Shown here in pieces: positions 1-7,737 of a stretch of DNA of 37,152 bases. A program made the translations under genes and the position numbers. Origin of the DNA: Actinomycetota bacterium (lineage in GTDB: Bacteria; Actinomycetota; Acidimicrobiia; IMCC26256; PALSA-555). Position 1 is the first letter of the stretch. The number at the start of each line of letters is the position of its first letter. The DNA is taken from contig PLJD01000114.1 of assembly GCA_003140175.1 (NCBI GenBank), positions 1 to 37,152 on the forward strand, in the 5' to 3' direction. The notes under the pieces are model-generated. The model saw only the letters and a program-made list of their open reading frames with translations, was not told the DNA's origin and made no database searches.

Positions 1-543
1 ACAGAGCACCAGACACTCCCCGGGCACGTCGACACAGCGGATCGTCACCCACCACCGTCGACCCTCGCGCCGCAGCGTGATCGCCTTCGGCGTTCCCCGA
101 ATCGGGCGATGCAAGCGGACCTTGATCGCCCCGACCCCCATGAGATGCAGACGGCGGGTTGCCTCATCCAGGTGCCACCCGGACCGGTCCTCCCACTGCA
201 ACGCGTCCCAACGACTCCGAGGCCGAAACCGGGGAAATCCCGGCCGCTGCCCGGCCCGACACCGCCGATAAAAGCCCGCGAACGCCCAATCGAGACGCTT
301 CAGCGTCCCCCGACACACCGTCACCCCCGAAGCGAGGGTCTCGGGGCGAACCCCGCGCAACGACGTGAGCGTCCGGCACTGGTCGAAGTACGACACCGAG
401 CGATGCTCCCAGCGCCACGCCCCCCGACGCTCCTCCAACGCCGCGTTGTACAACTCGCACTGCAACCCCAACAACCCAACCAACACCGCCCGCTGACCAA
501 CCGTCGGGCTCACCAAATACCGGAACGAACGACACCGACGCAC
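1..543 (-). CDS. tnpB: TnpB/OrfB-type IS200/IS605 transposon protein, N-terminal part (runs off the window)
   Basis: The minus strand is open for 181 codons from a GTG at 543 to the left edge. The protein begins VRRCRSFRYLVSPTVGQ and continues with LYNAALEERRGAW, PGFPRFRPRSRWDALQWEDR and IKVRLHRPIRGTPKAITLRR. This is the usual order of the OrfB N-terminal helix-turn-helix followed by the beta-barrel (WED-like) part of TnpB. TnpB proteins are RNA-guided nucleases encoded by IS605 and IS607 elements. The RuvC catalytic residues, the zinc finger and the omega-RNA would lie beyond the left edge and cannot be checked, so an intact or a decayed element are both possible. No clear Shine-Dalgarno sequence precedes the GTG, which is chosen because homologues start with a short basic segment at this point. 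No TnpA is visible. Confidence 0.85.
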   Translation of the reverse strand, partial: MRRCRSFRYLVSPTVGQRAVLVGLLGLQCELYNAALEERRGAWRWEHRSVSYFDQCRTLTSLRGVRPETLASGVTVCRGTLKRLDWAFAGFYRRCRAGQRPGFPRFRPRSRWDALQWEDRSGWHLDEATRRLHLMGVGAIKVRLHRPIRGTPKAITLRREGRRWWVTIRCVDVPGECLVLC

Positions 544-573
544 ACCGCCAAGGGTACGAAGGGTGTATGACGC

Positions 574-593
574 TGAAACTGACCCACTACCCG
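574..593 (-). repeat. 20-bp repeat, inverted partner of 16857-16876 (possible IS end)
   Basis: Read on the minus strand, these 20 bases match 16857-16876 on the plus strand at 19 of 20 positions; both contain GTGGGTCAGTTTCA. It lies just upstream of the TnpB reading frame and supplies the stop codon of the 587-757 gene fragment, so it sits at a breakpoint. TCAGTTT-type motifs are common near actinobacterial insertion sequence ends, but no particular element can be named. Confidence 0.45.
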
Positions 594-757
594 AAATTGC
601 GCCAGCGCAGCCCGGCCAGCCGGGTGCGCTCCTCGGCGAGGTGCCCGACGGGGCCGACGAACACGTCGTAGGGCTCGAGCTGGACCCGGGCCGCGCGCAG
701 GTGGGCGCCGGCGTCGGGCCGGTCATGCTCAGCGTCGGCGGTGCGGGTGTCGGTCAT
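587..757 (-). pseudogene. 5' fragment of an unidentified gene, cut by the repeat at 574-593
   Basis: An ATG at 757 is preceded by GGAAGAGAG at good spacing, so a genuine gene start is likely. The frame codes 56 residues, beginning MTDTRTADAEHDRPDAGAHL and ending LAGLRWRNFG. The TAG stop lies within the repeated sequence GTAGTGGGTCAGTTTCA. The fragment is charged, has no membrane segment, and I do not recognise its family. The simplest reading is that insertion or recombination removed the rest of the gene. A genuine 56-residue protein is the alternative. Confidence 0.45.
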
Positions 758-820
758 GGTGCTCTCTTCCGAGGCTGGGGCGAGACGGCGTCCGTTCGGT
801 TGCCCGTCGAGGCGTACGCC

Positions 821-1609
821 TCAAGTCTGGCCGGGCGGCCAGCGCAGCGTCGGTGGCTCCGAGGGCGGGCCCAGGTCCGTGGCGCCGCCCGCCTCGGCGT
901 CCGCTCCGACGGACGGCTCGCGGGCCGCGGGATTTGGTGCTGGAGCGGGCGGGTCCGGGCCGGGCTCGGATGGCGCTGGCTCGGCGGGGGCGCGGGTTGG
1001 CCGCAACGCGGCGGAGGACGGGCCGGCCGCGAAGTACGCCACCGCCAGGCCGTACACGACGAAGCACGCCAGCGCGTTCAGGAACGCCAGGCCGATCGTC
1101 GCCCCGAACACGATGGGGCTGACCAGGGACCGGCGAATCGATTGCCGAAGGTTCTCGGGGTCGAGTCCCTCGACGAGGAGGTGGGGATGCCGCGACAGGT
1201 GCAACCAGATTCCGAGGAAGGCCAGGCCGATGAGCGCCATCGTCGCGCTATAGATCGCGGCGGCGGCATGCGCGTTGCCTCCTCCGCGGCGCGCGTACTC
1301 GGCGAGCAGTGCGGTCGGGAAGGGGAGAAAGGCGATACCCAGGAGCAGCAGGAGATTCGTGAACAGCAACCCGCGGTCGATTTCTCGGATCCGCTCGAAC
1401 ATCGAGTGGTGGCTCACCCACATGATGCCGATCACGGCGAAGGACAGCACGTAGGCGGCAAAGGAGGGCCACTGCCCGCCGAGATCATGAATGAGCTGGC
1501 CTGGGCGCGCTTGGGGAACCTTGATGTCCAGGACCAGCAGCGTGATCGCGATCGCGATCACACCGTCGCTGAAGACCTCGAGTCGGTCGGTGGTAGTCCC
1601 GAAACGCAT
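821..1609 (-). CDS. TMEM175/DUF1211-family potassium channel-like protein
   Basis: This 262-residue membrane protein starts at the ATG at 1609, preceded by AGGAAGG at good spacing; the open frame extends further upstream but only as antisense-like sequence. Near the N-terminus it carries RLEVFSDGVIAIAITLLVLD, the hallmark FSD motif of the TMEM175 family. Bacterial members have one six-helix repeat and assemble as potassium-selective channels. Further hydrophobic segments follow at roughly residues 50-70, 84-105, 120-140 and 165-190. The last 60 residues or so are rich in Pro, Ala and Glu and probably form a disordered cytoplasmic tail that most family members lack. It is encoded on the same strand as, and downstream of, the large membrane fusion at 1716-4151, 106 bases away. 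Family assignment is firm; ion selectivity is inferred. Confidence 0.85.
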   Translation of the reverse strand: MRFGTTTDRLEVFSDGVIAIAITLLVLDIKVPQARPGQLIHDLGGQWPSFAAYVLSFAVIGIMWVSHHSMFERIREIDRGLLFTNLLLLLGIAFLPFPTALLAEYARRGGGNAHAAAAIYSATMALIGLAFLGIWLHLSRHPHLLVEGLDPENLRQSIRRSLVSPIVFGATIGLAFLNALACFVVYGLAVAYFAAGPSSAALRPTRAPAEPAPSEPGPDPPAPAPNPAAREPSVGADAEAGGATDLGPPSEPPTLRWPPGQT

Positions 1610-1715
1610 TCGGCTGCCTTCCTCGGCGCGTCGAGGCGAGTCATTCGCCGGCACCGAAGTGTCGCTCACGGTCGCCTGGCTGACCGTTCCGGGAGACCCG
1701 GCACCGAACCTACCG

Positions 1716-4151
1716 CTACAGGTACTCGTGGCGGACGAGGTGCTCGGTGGCGAACCATCCCGGGAGCGCCGGGAGGTAGAAGTAGATGAGCTGGTTTGCG
1801 AGCACGGTCGCCACGGCGACGTCCTTGGGCACCCCGAACGCGACGAGCACCGCGGCGAGACCCACGGTCCCGACGGCGTTGCCACCGCCGGGGATGGGCA
1901 CGAGCGACGCCACCGTGACGACGCCCACGTTCGCGGCGAGCAGCGGCCAGAACGACACGTGGCCTTCGAACGCCACGAGGCAGGCCTGGAGGCACCAGGT
2001 CGCGAGGAGGGTCGCGAGCACGTTTCCGCCGAGCAGGAGCGCAACCTGACGAGGCGACCGCAACGCGCCCATCATCGTGGACGCGGCGCGTCGGACTGGC
2101 TCCAGGACGGCTCGGCGGAGCCGGGGGATGCCCGCGACCAGCCCCACCAGGACGCCGACGACCGCGACCACCCCCAGGATGAGCTCAGCGAGCCCGTTCG
2201 TCGGCAGCAGCGACAGGTTCACGCGGGTCGGCTCGAGCACGAGTGCGAGCACGAAGAGCACCAGGACGGCGGCCAAGTTGCCCACGGTGCTCAGCAGTCC
2301 CCCGGCCGCGATCGCCGAGCTCAACTCGATGCCTTGTCGCTGCAGGAACCGAATCTGCATTCCGAGCCCACCGATTCCCGGCACGGCAAGGTTCGAGAAC
2401 GACATCCCAACCTGGAGTTCGGTGGTGGGCCAGAACGGGAGCCACGTGGGTACCGTCCCCTCGAGGCCCAGCGCGAAGCCGACGTTCGACGCGAACGACG
2501 GGACGAAGGCGACGGCCAGCCAGATCCAGTCGGCCTGCTGCAACGTCGACCACACCATTGACGGGTCGCCGACGGAGTCGAGCAGCACTGCGGCCGCGAC
2601 CAGCGTCCCGACGGCCATGGCCAGGCTCGTGGCGCTCATGCGCGCCAGCTGCGCGAGCTCGGGTGGCTCGACCCCCAGGGCCGCGCTGCCGGCGGTTCGC
2701 AGCTGGGTCAGGCGCCGACGCACCGTGGCGTAGCCACGGCCACGTCGGCCATGGTCCTGCCTGAGTCGGCGTCGGGTTTGGGGCGTGACCACCGAGGGTT
2801 GCAGCAGCGGGAACGCGGCGAGGATCTCGGGGGTGCCGAGGACGGCCGCGGCGGCGCGCACGGCCCGCTCGTCCCCGACGAGTTCCGCGGTGGAGGCGAG
2901 GAGCTGCGCGACGTCGCCCGCGATGTGGCGCGGGGACTGACTAGACCTCGCGGCGGTGAAGCCGACGAGGTATGGCCCGTCGTCGGTCACGATGACGTGG
3001 GCGGCGTCGAGGCGGCCGTGCACGACACGGGCCGCGTGGAGCGCCAGGACCTGCTCCCAGACCTGGCGGAGCAACCCGTCGTCGAAGTGGTCGGGTTCCA
3101 GGTTCGCCAGGCGAGTCCCGACGACGGGGCGCTCGACGAGCAGCGCGGCGCGGGGGCCGGCGGTGCCCGCCGCGACCACGAAGGGGACTCGCACGCCATG
3201 CTCGCGGGCGACGAGCATGAGGTACGCCTCGTGCTCGACCTGGTGGAGCCGGGTGACGGCGAGGCCCGGCCCGGAGTCCCGATACATCACGAAGCGCCGG
3301 AGCTTGGACAGGAACTGCGCGTCGGCCTCGTCGCGGCCGATGACCTTGACTCCCAGCGGCCCCGCCGCATCGCTGGCCGTCATGAGCGTGAATCCGGTCG
3401 GCTGCTGGGGGGTGAGGCGCACGTCGCGGGCATCGATCGCGAGCTCGGCGAGCGACCGGCGGACCTGTTCGGCGGTGGGGCGACCCGCGGGTGACGCGAA
3501 GACGAGATGCACGGTCGCCGCGACTGCCCAGCCGAGCACCAGGCCCGCGAAGACGTCGTTTGGGTACGCGATCCCGAGAACGAGCGGGGCGAGGGCGCAG
3601 CCGGCGATGACGAGGCGCCCGACGCGTCGGGTCGGACGCGTCAAGTAGGGGCCGGCGGCGCGCAGGACCGCGACGAGCACCGCGAGTCGCACCGAGGGGA
3701 ACGAGGGTGACGTGCCCAGGCGGGTCAGGACCCGCAGGCTGTGGCTCAGGCCACCCCCTTCGATTACGAGCGCGCCGAGGAGACGCCCGAACCCCCACGC
3801 CAGGACGCCGGCGACCAGCAGGTCTCGCGCCAGGCGCCAGCGGCGACCGATGAGGGCCGAGGCGACCACGAGGCCAACCGCCCACAACGCGCCGAGCCGG
3901 TACAGGTTGCGGAAGACCGGGAGGAGCCAGGTCGGCAGCGTGTTGAAGAAATCGAAGACCGCCTGCTCGGTCGCGGTCGTGCTCCCGGCGTGGCGGGCCG
4001 CGAGGAACAGGAGGAGGATCGCGGCGGCGATGCGCAGCCAGTCGCTCGTGCGACGCCGGTAGGGCTCCTCGGATGCGGGCCCGAAGGTCGAGGCGCGAAA
4101 GCGTTCGACGCGCTCGTCGACGTGGGCGCGGAGGGATCGCAGCCTGACCAC
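1716..4151 (-). CDS. Multi-domain membrane protein: PAP2-like, kinase-like and lysylphosphatidylglycerol-synthase-type flippase domains
   Basis: This protein has 811 residues from the GTG at 4151, which follows AAGG with six bases between. Residues about 40-215 form a multi-helix domain with the PAP2 layout: SFPSV at about 150-154 and YPNDVFAG at about 196-203 sit where PSGH and HxxxD phosphatase motifs occur, but both histidines are missing. Residues about 225-430 resemble a protein kinase fold. The catalytic-loop position reads HGRLDAAHVIV (from H378) and the DFG position reads VGF, so the usual Asp residues are absent. Residues about 460-811 are the UPF0104/LPG_synthase_TM (AglD/MprF-like) membrane domain, containing PGIGGLGMQIRF and PIPGGGNAVGTVGL. 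Known relatives in actinobacteria have the same three-part design. A lipid or polyprenyl-phosphate translocation or sensing role is inferred; no catalytic activity is supported for the first two domains. Confidence 0.8.
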   Translation of the reverse strand: MVRLRSLRAHVDERVERFRASTFGPASEEPYRRRTSDWLRIAAAILLLFLAARHAGSTTATEQAVFDFFNTLPTWLLPVFRNLYRLGALWAVGLVVASALIGRRWRLARDLLVAGVLAWGFGRLLGALVIEGGGLSHSLRVLTRLGTSPSFPSVRLAVLVAVLRAAGPYLTRPTRRVGRLVIAGCALAPLVLGIAYPNDVFAGLVLGWAVAATVHLVFASPAGRPTAEQVRRSLAELAIDARDVRLTPQQPTGFTLMTASDAAGPLGVKVIGRDEADAQFLSKLRRFVMYRDSGPGLAVTRLHQVEHEAYLMLVAREHGVRVPFVVAAGTAGPRAALLVERPVVGTRLANLEPDHFDDGLLRQVWEQVLALHAARVVHGRLDAAHVIVTDDGPYLVGFTAARSSQSPRHIAGDVAQLLASTAELVGDERAVRAAAAVLGTPEILAAFPLLQPSVVTPQTRRRLRQDHGRRGRGYATVRRRLTQLRTAGSAALGVEPPELAQLARMSATSLAMAVGTLVAAAVLLDSVGDPSMVWSTLQQADWIWLAVAFVPSFASNVGFALGLEGTVPTWLPFWPTTELQVGMSFSNLAVPGIGGLGMQIRFLQRQGIELSSAIAAGGLLSTVGNLAAVLVLFVLALVLEPTRVNLSLLPTNGLAELILGVVAVVGVLVGLVAGIPRLRRAVLEPVRRAASTMMGALRSPRQVALLLGGNVLATLLATWCLQACLVAFEGHVSFWPLLAANVGVVTVASLVPIPGGGNAVGTVGLAAVLVAFGVPKDVAVATVLANQLIYFYLPALPGWFATEHLVRHEYL

Positions 4152-4302
4152 GCCCCACCTTCGCACGACGGCGCACCACCGCGGGCATACCGGGTCGGGT
4201 CGGCTGGCCGGATCGGGCCGGCGGCAGGGCCCGACGGGCTGGCCGGGCGATCGTTGGCGGCGCGCGGCGCTGGTGTCCTCGGGGTGTCGCCTCGACCGCG
4301 CG

Positions 4303-4335
4303 TACCCTGAGGCACCCCGGTCGAGGAGGTACCCG
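4303..4335 (+). promoter_or_regulatory. Candidate -10 box (TACCCT) and Shine-Dalgarno for the 4336 gene
   Basis: TACCCT at 4303-4308 fits the actinobacterial TANNNT -10 pattern. GAGGAGG at 4323-4329 is a strong ribosome site six bases before the ATG at 4336, which decides the start. No clear -35 box is seen. Confidence 0.4.
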
Positions 4336-4638
4336 ATGCTCGCTATCTCGGGCCTGTTGCGGTTCCCAGTCGAGCAGCGCGACGAGATGGTCGGCGTGCT
4401 GACCACGCTCGCCGAGCGGACGCGACGCGACGTGGGATGTGTGGAGTACTGGTGGTCCGAGGATCTCTCGGAGCCGGGCGTGTTCCGGTTCTTTGAATGC
4501 TGGGAGTCCGAGGAGACCTTCGCCGCCCACCGCAACGCGGCCTATGAGGTCGAGTTCAACGACACGTACTTGACTCGGATCGTGGGCGCGGAGGCACGCC
4601 AGTACGACGTGTCCGGCGTGCAGAGCCTGACCGGGTAG
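4336..4638 (+). CDS. Antibiotic biosynthesis monooxygenase (ABM) domain protein
   Basis: This is a 100-residue single-domain protein. The start is the ATG at 4336 after GAGGAGG; an upstream in-frame start at 4273 has no ribosome site. The sequence has the ABM ferredoxin-like fold pattern: an initial strand (MLAISGLLRFP), a helix with LTTLAERTRRDVGCVEYWW, then FRFFECWESEETFAAH and a helix ending in HRNAAYEVEFND. ABM proteins are small dimeric enzymes, including quinol or polyketide monooxygenases without cofactor and some haem-degrading forms. The exact substrate cannot be deduced. It is divergent from the membrane fusion gene at 1716-4151, sharing a 184-base intergenic region, and convergent with the methyltransferase at 4709. 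Confidence 0.85.
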   Translation: MLAISGLLRFPVEQRDEMVGVLTTLAERTRRDVGCVEYWWSEDLSEPGVFRFFECWESEETFAAHRNAAYEVEFNDTYLTRIVGAEARQYDVSGVQSLTG

Positions 4639-4708
4639 TCGCCGACGCCGCAGCCGCGACTGGTCGCCGCCCGCGCCGGCGGACCGTGGCGCGCCCGACC
4701 TGGGTTGG

Positions 4709-5491
4709 TCAGGGCAGATCGAACGCCCGCCAGCGCACCTCGGTGTCGACGACGGCCGGAGCGTCGAGGGGGCCGCGCTCGGTCTCGGCCCACGTGCGGG
4801 TCCTGGTTGCGGCGTCGCGGAGCACCGCGGGGGCGACGTCCCAGGTCCAGGACCAATGGCCGGCCTCGAGTCCGTCGATCAGCGTCGCGATGGTCGTGGT
4901 GCGGCTCGCGTGCACCACCGGCAACGATCGGCCGCGGGCGCCGAGCTCGCGCAGCTCCCGCTCGACCTCGTCGCTGCCGTGCTCCGCGCCGAGGTGCCCG
5001 GCCCGGCTCCCGACCTCCTGTCGGAACCGGGTGCGGACCGCCCGCAGGACGGAGCCTCCAGCGCTGCCACCGCGGCTGCTCAACACCACCCCGCCCGGTC
5101 GCACGACGCGGACCAGCTCGTGGAGTGCCTCCCGCCACCCGGGGATGAGGTGAAAGACGTGCGACGCGAGGCCCGCGCCGAAGGAGTCAGTCGGGAACGG
5201 CAGGGCAGTGGCGTCGGCCTGGGCGAGCGGGAAGGGCATCGCTCCGCCGGCCTTCTCGATGAGCACCGCCATCATCGCCCGGGCCAGGTCGACGCCCACC
5301 ATCTCGACGCCCGCCTGGTGGAGCGGCAGCGCGACGCGGCCCGTCCCGACGCCAATCTCCAAGCCGCGACCCCGACCGGTCAGCTCGGCGACGAGGAGGC
5401 GGGTGACTTCGGCCACCGCCGGTCCGGGCAGGCCCCGCGTCTGGTCATAGAAGGGGGCAGCGCGCTCGAAGCTCCGGGATCGGGTCGCCAC
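4709..5491 (-). CDS. Class I SAM-dependent methyltransferase
   Basis: The product has about 260 residues if translation begins at the GTG at 5491, giving VATRSRSFERAAPFYDQTRG, the usual N-terminus of this group. Upstream in-frame starts at 5593 and 5626 are possible; none has a strong ribosome site. Motif I is LEIGVGTGRVALPL, followed by the acidic end of strand 2 in VGVDLA, the ADATALPFPTDSFG segment and LVRVVRPGGVVLSS. This is the Methyltransf_11 arrangement, so SAM binding is well supported. The C-terminal third, with SRTTTIATLIDGLEAGHWSW, is the substrate-recognition part and does not reveal the substrate. It is a single gene, convergent with the ABM gene and divergent from the secreted lipase. 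Confidence 0.85.
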   Translation of the reverse strand: MATRSRSFERAAPFYDQTRGLPGPAVAEVTRLLVAELTGRGRGLEIGVGTGRVALPLHQAGVEMVGVDLARAMMAVLIEKAGGAMPFPLAQADATALPFPTDSFGAGLASHVFHLIPGWREALHELVRVVRPGGVVLSSRGGSAGGSVLRAVRTRFRQEVGSRAGHLGAEHGSDEVERELRELGARGRSLPVVHASRTTTIATLIDGLEAGHWSWTWDVAPAVLRDAATRTRTWAETERGPLDAPAVVDTEVRWRAFDLP

Positions 5492-5786
5492 GAACGAGGA
5501 GTATGGCTCCCGCGCCTGCCGGCCCGGACTCGGCTGCAGGGAGAGCCGTCCCCACCGCACGCGGTGGTGATCGAGTGGGAGGGGCCTCGCCATCGCCGCC
5601 GGGTGCGGTGCGCCGTGGCCCGGCACACCCCGCCCGGCGAACCCGTCGTGCTCCGCTCCACCCGAGGGCGGCGGGAGGTGCAGGCCGGGGCGCCTGGCAC
5701 CTGGTCAAGGGCGGCGGGGTGGGCGTCGATGGTGACGGTCGGGGGTCAAGGCTGAGGCGGGCGTCACCGGGCAGGATGGGTGGCTC

Positions 5787-6980
5787 ATGGGTGAGCAGGG
5801 ATGGGTCCGCGCCGGGGCCGCGCTGCTCGCCACGCTGGGTGTGCTGGCGGGCGGCCCCGCCGCGTCCGCCGCGACGCCGGCCAGCCGGGTCCCTCGCGAC
5901 GGCCCGGCTGGCAACGCCTTCTACGCGCCCCGTCAGGTGTCGCCCGGGCGGCCCGGCGACGTGGTCTGGTCATCGCCGATCATCTCGCCCGCGGGATCCC
6001 GAGCCTGGAAGATCCTCTATCACTCCCGCGCGGTGGATGGTCGCGACGTCGTGGTGTCGGGGATCGTCATCACGCCGACCGCCAAGCCGCCGTCGGGCGG
6101 CTGGCCGGTGGTGACCTGGGCGCATGGCACCGAGGGCTTGGCGGACGCCTGCGCACCGTCGAAAGCGCTCGACATTGCCTACCGAATCCCCGGAATCCAG
6201 AGCTTCATCAAGCAGGGATACGTGGTCGTGGCGACCGACTACCAGGGCTTGGGCACCCCAGGCGAGCATCCCTACCTCGTGGGTGTCAGCGAAGGTCGGG
6301 GGGTGCTCGACATCGCGCGAGCGGCCCACGAGATGTCGCCGGCGAATGCGAGCACGAAGGTGCTCGTCTACGGGCACTCCCAGGGTGGGCAAGCGGCGCT
6401 CTTCGCCGGCCAGATCGCGGCGACCTACGCGCCGGACCTGCATCTGCTCGGCGTCGCCGCGGTGGCGCCGGTCTCGGACCTCACGGAGCTGCTCCCCGAG
6501 GCGACGGCCACGCCGGCCGCGCTCGGGTACGCGGTCATGGCCGCGGTCGGGTTCCACGCCGCGTACCCGGACACCAACCTGGCCAGTGTCCTGACGCCGC
6601 TGGCGATCGCCGGACTCGGGTACGTCGATCAGCACTGCGCCGCCGACGTGATCGACCACTACGCCGAGTTCACCCCGAGTCAGATCATCGCCCAGAGCCC
6701 GCTCATCGTCCCCGCGTTCGCTGCCCTCTTGCAGCAGAACACGGCCGGCACCGTCGCGACGGCCGCGCCGCTCTTCATCGCTCAGGGCGACCGTGACGAG
6801 CTGGTACCGAAACCGACGACCGACCAGTACGTCCAGCGCGCGTGTGGCGTCGGCGACCACATCCTCTATCGGGTCTACCCCGGACAGGACCACATCGGCG
6901 CACGCGACGCGTCGGTCAAGGACATCCAGGCCTGGATGGCCGCTCGCGTCGCCGGCCAGCCCGCGCCGTCGACCTGCTGA
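5787..6980 (+). CDS. Secreted lipase-family alpha/beta hydrolase
   Basis: This 397-residue protein begins with a signal peptide: a short charged start, a hydrophobic core (AALLATLGVLAG) and likely cleavage after ASA near residue 28. The mature part matches the secretory lipase (LIP) family. WAHGTEG near 111-117 provides the oxyanion-hole region, GHSQGGQ places the nucleophile at Ser198, GDRDELVP suggests Asp337, and GQDHIGA suggests His369, completing a Ser-Asp-His triad. Cysteines (122, 284, 353, 397) may form disulphides outside the cell. The ATG at 5787 follows a modest AGGA. It would hydrolyse extracellular esters or acylglycerols; the natural substrate is unknown. Its neighbours are transcribed the other way, so it is probably monocistronic. 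Confidence 0.85.
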   Translation: MGEQGWVRAGAALLATLGVLAGGPAASAATPASRVPRDGPAGNAFYAPRQVSPGRPGDVVWSSPIISPAGSRAWKILYHSRAVDGRDVVVSGIVITPTAKPPSGGWPVVTWAHGTEGLADACAPSKALDIAYRIPGIQSFIKQGYVVVATDYQGLGTPGEHPYLVGVSEGRGVLDIARAAHEMSPANASTKVLVYGHSQGGQAALFAGQIAATYAPDLHLLGVAAVAPVSDLTELLPEATATPAALGYAVMAAVGFHAAYPDTNLASVLTPLAIAGLGYVDQHCAADVIDHYAEFTPSQIIAQSPLIVPAFAALLQQNTAGTVATAAPLFIAQGDRDELVPKPTTDQYVQRACGVGDHILYRVYPGQDHIGARDASVKDIQAWMAARVAGQPAPSTC

Positions 6981-7003
6981 GCCGCCGACGAGCGGGCCGC
7001 GGA

Positions 7004-7672
7004 TTAGGCCGTGGCCCGGACCCGTGTCGGGCCCTCACTCGGCGCGCGCACCATGAGCACCACGCAGGCGTCGCCGATCTGGTGGCGGGCCACGACCGCG
7101 AAGCGCAGCCGGCGTTCGTAGAGCCGAATGAGCGATCGGGCCTTGCGGTCGTCGGGAGGGCCTTGGACCGTCAGCGCGAGCGTCACCTGGCTGCCGATGG
7201 TGTCGAGCACCTCGGTGGCGAAGCCGATGCCGGCGCCGGGCTCGCGGGCCGCGAACTCGCCGATGAGCACCGCCCCCGGGGCGTCGCGGTGCAGCACCCA
7301 GGTGATCCAGACCAGGCGAGCCAAACGTCCTCGGCCGAGCGCGGTGGCCGCCGCGAGCCCAACTGCGGCGACCAGTGCCGGCTTCGGCAGCCGTGGGGCG
7401 AGCCAGGCGCCGAGGAGGGCGGCGACCACCAGGGGGCCGGGGCGTGCGCCGCCGACCCCGATGACCGCGGTGCGGTCGCGGTTGGTGATCGCCCGCGTCA
7501 GAAAGCGCAGCCGGAGCCAGTTGACGACGTGCAGGAGGGGCTGCGAGCGGGTCGCGGCGCCGTCAGTGGAGAAGCGTTGTGTCACCACCGCGGCCGCCTC
7601 CCAGGCGGTACGCGGGCCGATCAGCTCGGCGGCCCCTCCGGTCTGGGCGACGAGATCCTCGATTCGCCCCAC
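7004..7672 (-). CDS. Membrane-associated protein of unknown function with GNAT-like C-terminus
   Basis: There are 222 residues from the GTG at 7672; the frame is open much farther upstream, but that part is antisense to the HD-domain gene. The N-terminal 60 residues are soluble (VGRIEDLVAQTGGAAELIGP). A hydrophobic stretch at about 85-125 (LVVAALLGAWLAPRL, LVAAVGLAAATALG) suggests two membrane helices. The C-terminal 90 residues include VTLALTVQG and KARSLIRLYERRLRFAVVAR, then VVLMVRAP. This resembles the last strands and helix of GNAT acyltransferases (LYERxGF), though the acetyl-CoA loop is not evident. It lies 65 bases downstream of the HD-domain gene on the same strand and may be co-transcribed. 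Function is not assigned. Confidence 0.55.
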   Translation of the reverse strand: MGRIEDLVAQTGGAAELIGPRTAWEAAAVVTQRFSTDGAATRSQPLLHVVNWLRLRFLTRAITNRDRTAVIGVGGARPGPLVVAALLGAWLAPRLPKPALVAAVGLAAATALGRGRLARLVWITWVLHRDAPGAVLIGEFAAREPGAGIGFATEVLDTIGSQVTLALTVQGPPDDRKARSLIRLYERRLRFAVVARHQIGDACVVLMVRAPSEGPTRVRATA

Positions 7673-7737
7673 CGGCCGAGTCTCGCACGGAGTGTCGGGA
7701 CGAATGCTGGATGCTGGCCGGCGGCGCGGCGCTCGCG

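Noticed and set aside
563..1789. Plus-strand 408-codon frame
   Set aside because: It is opposite to the TMEM175-like gene and shows no domain.
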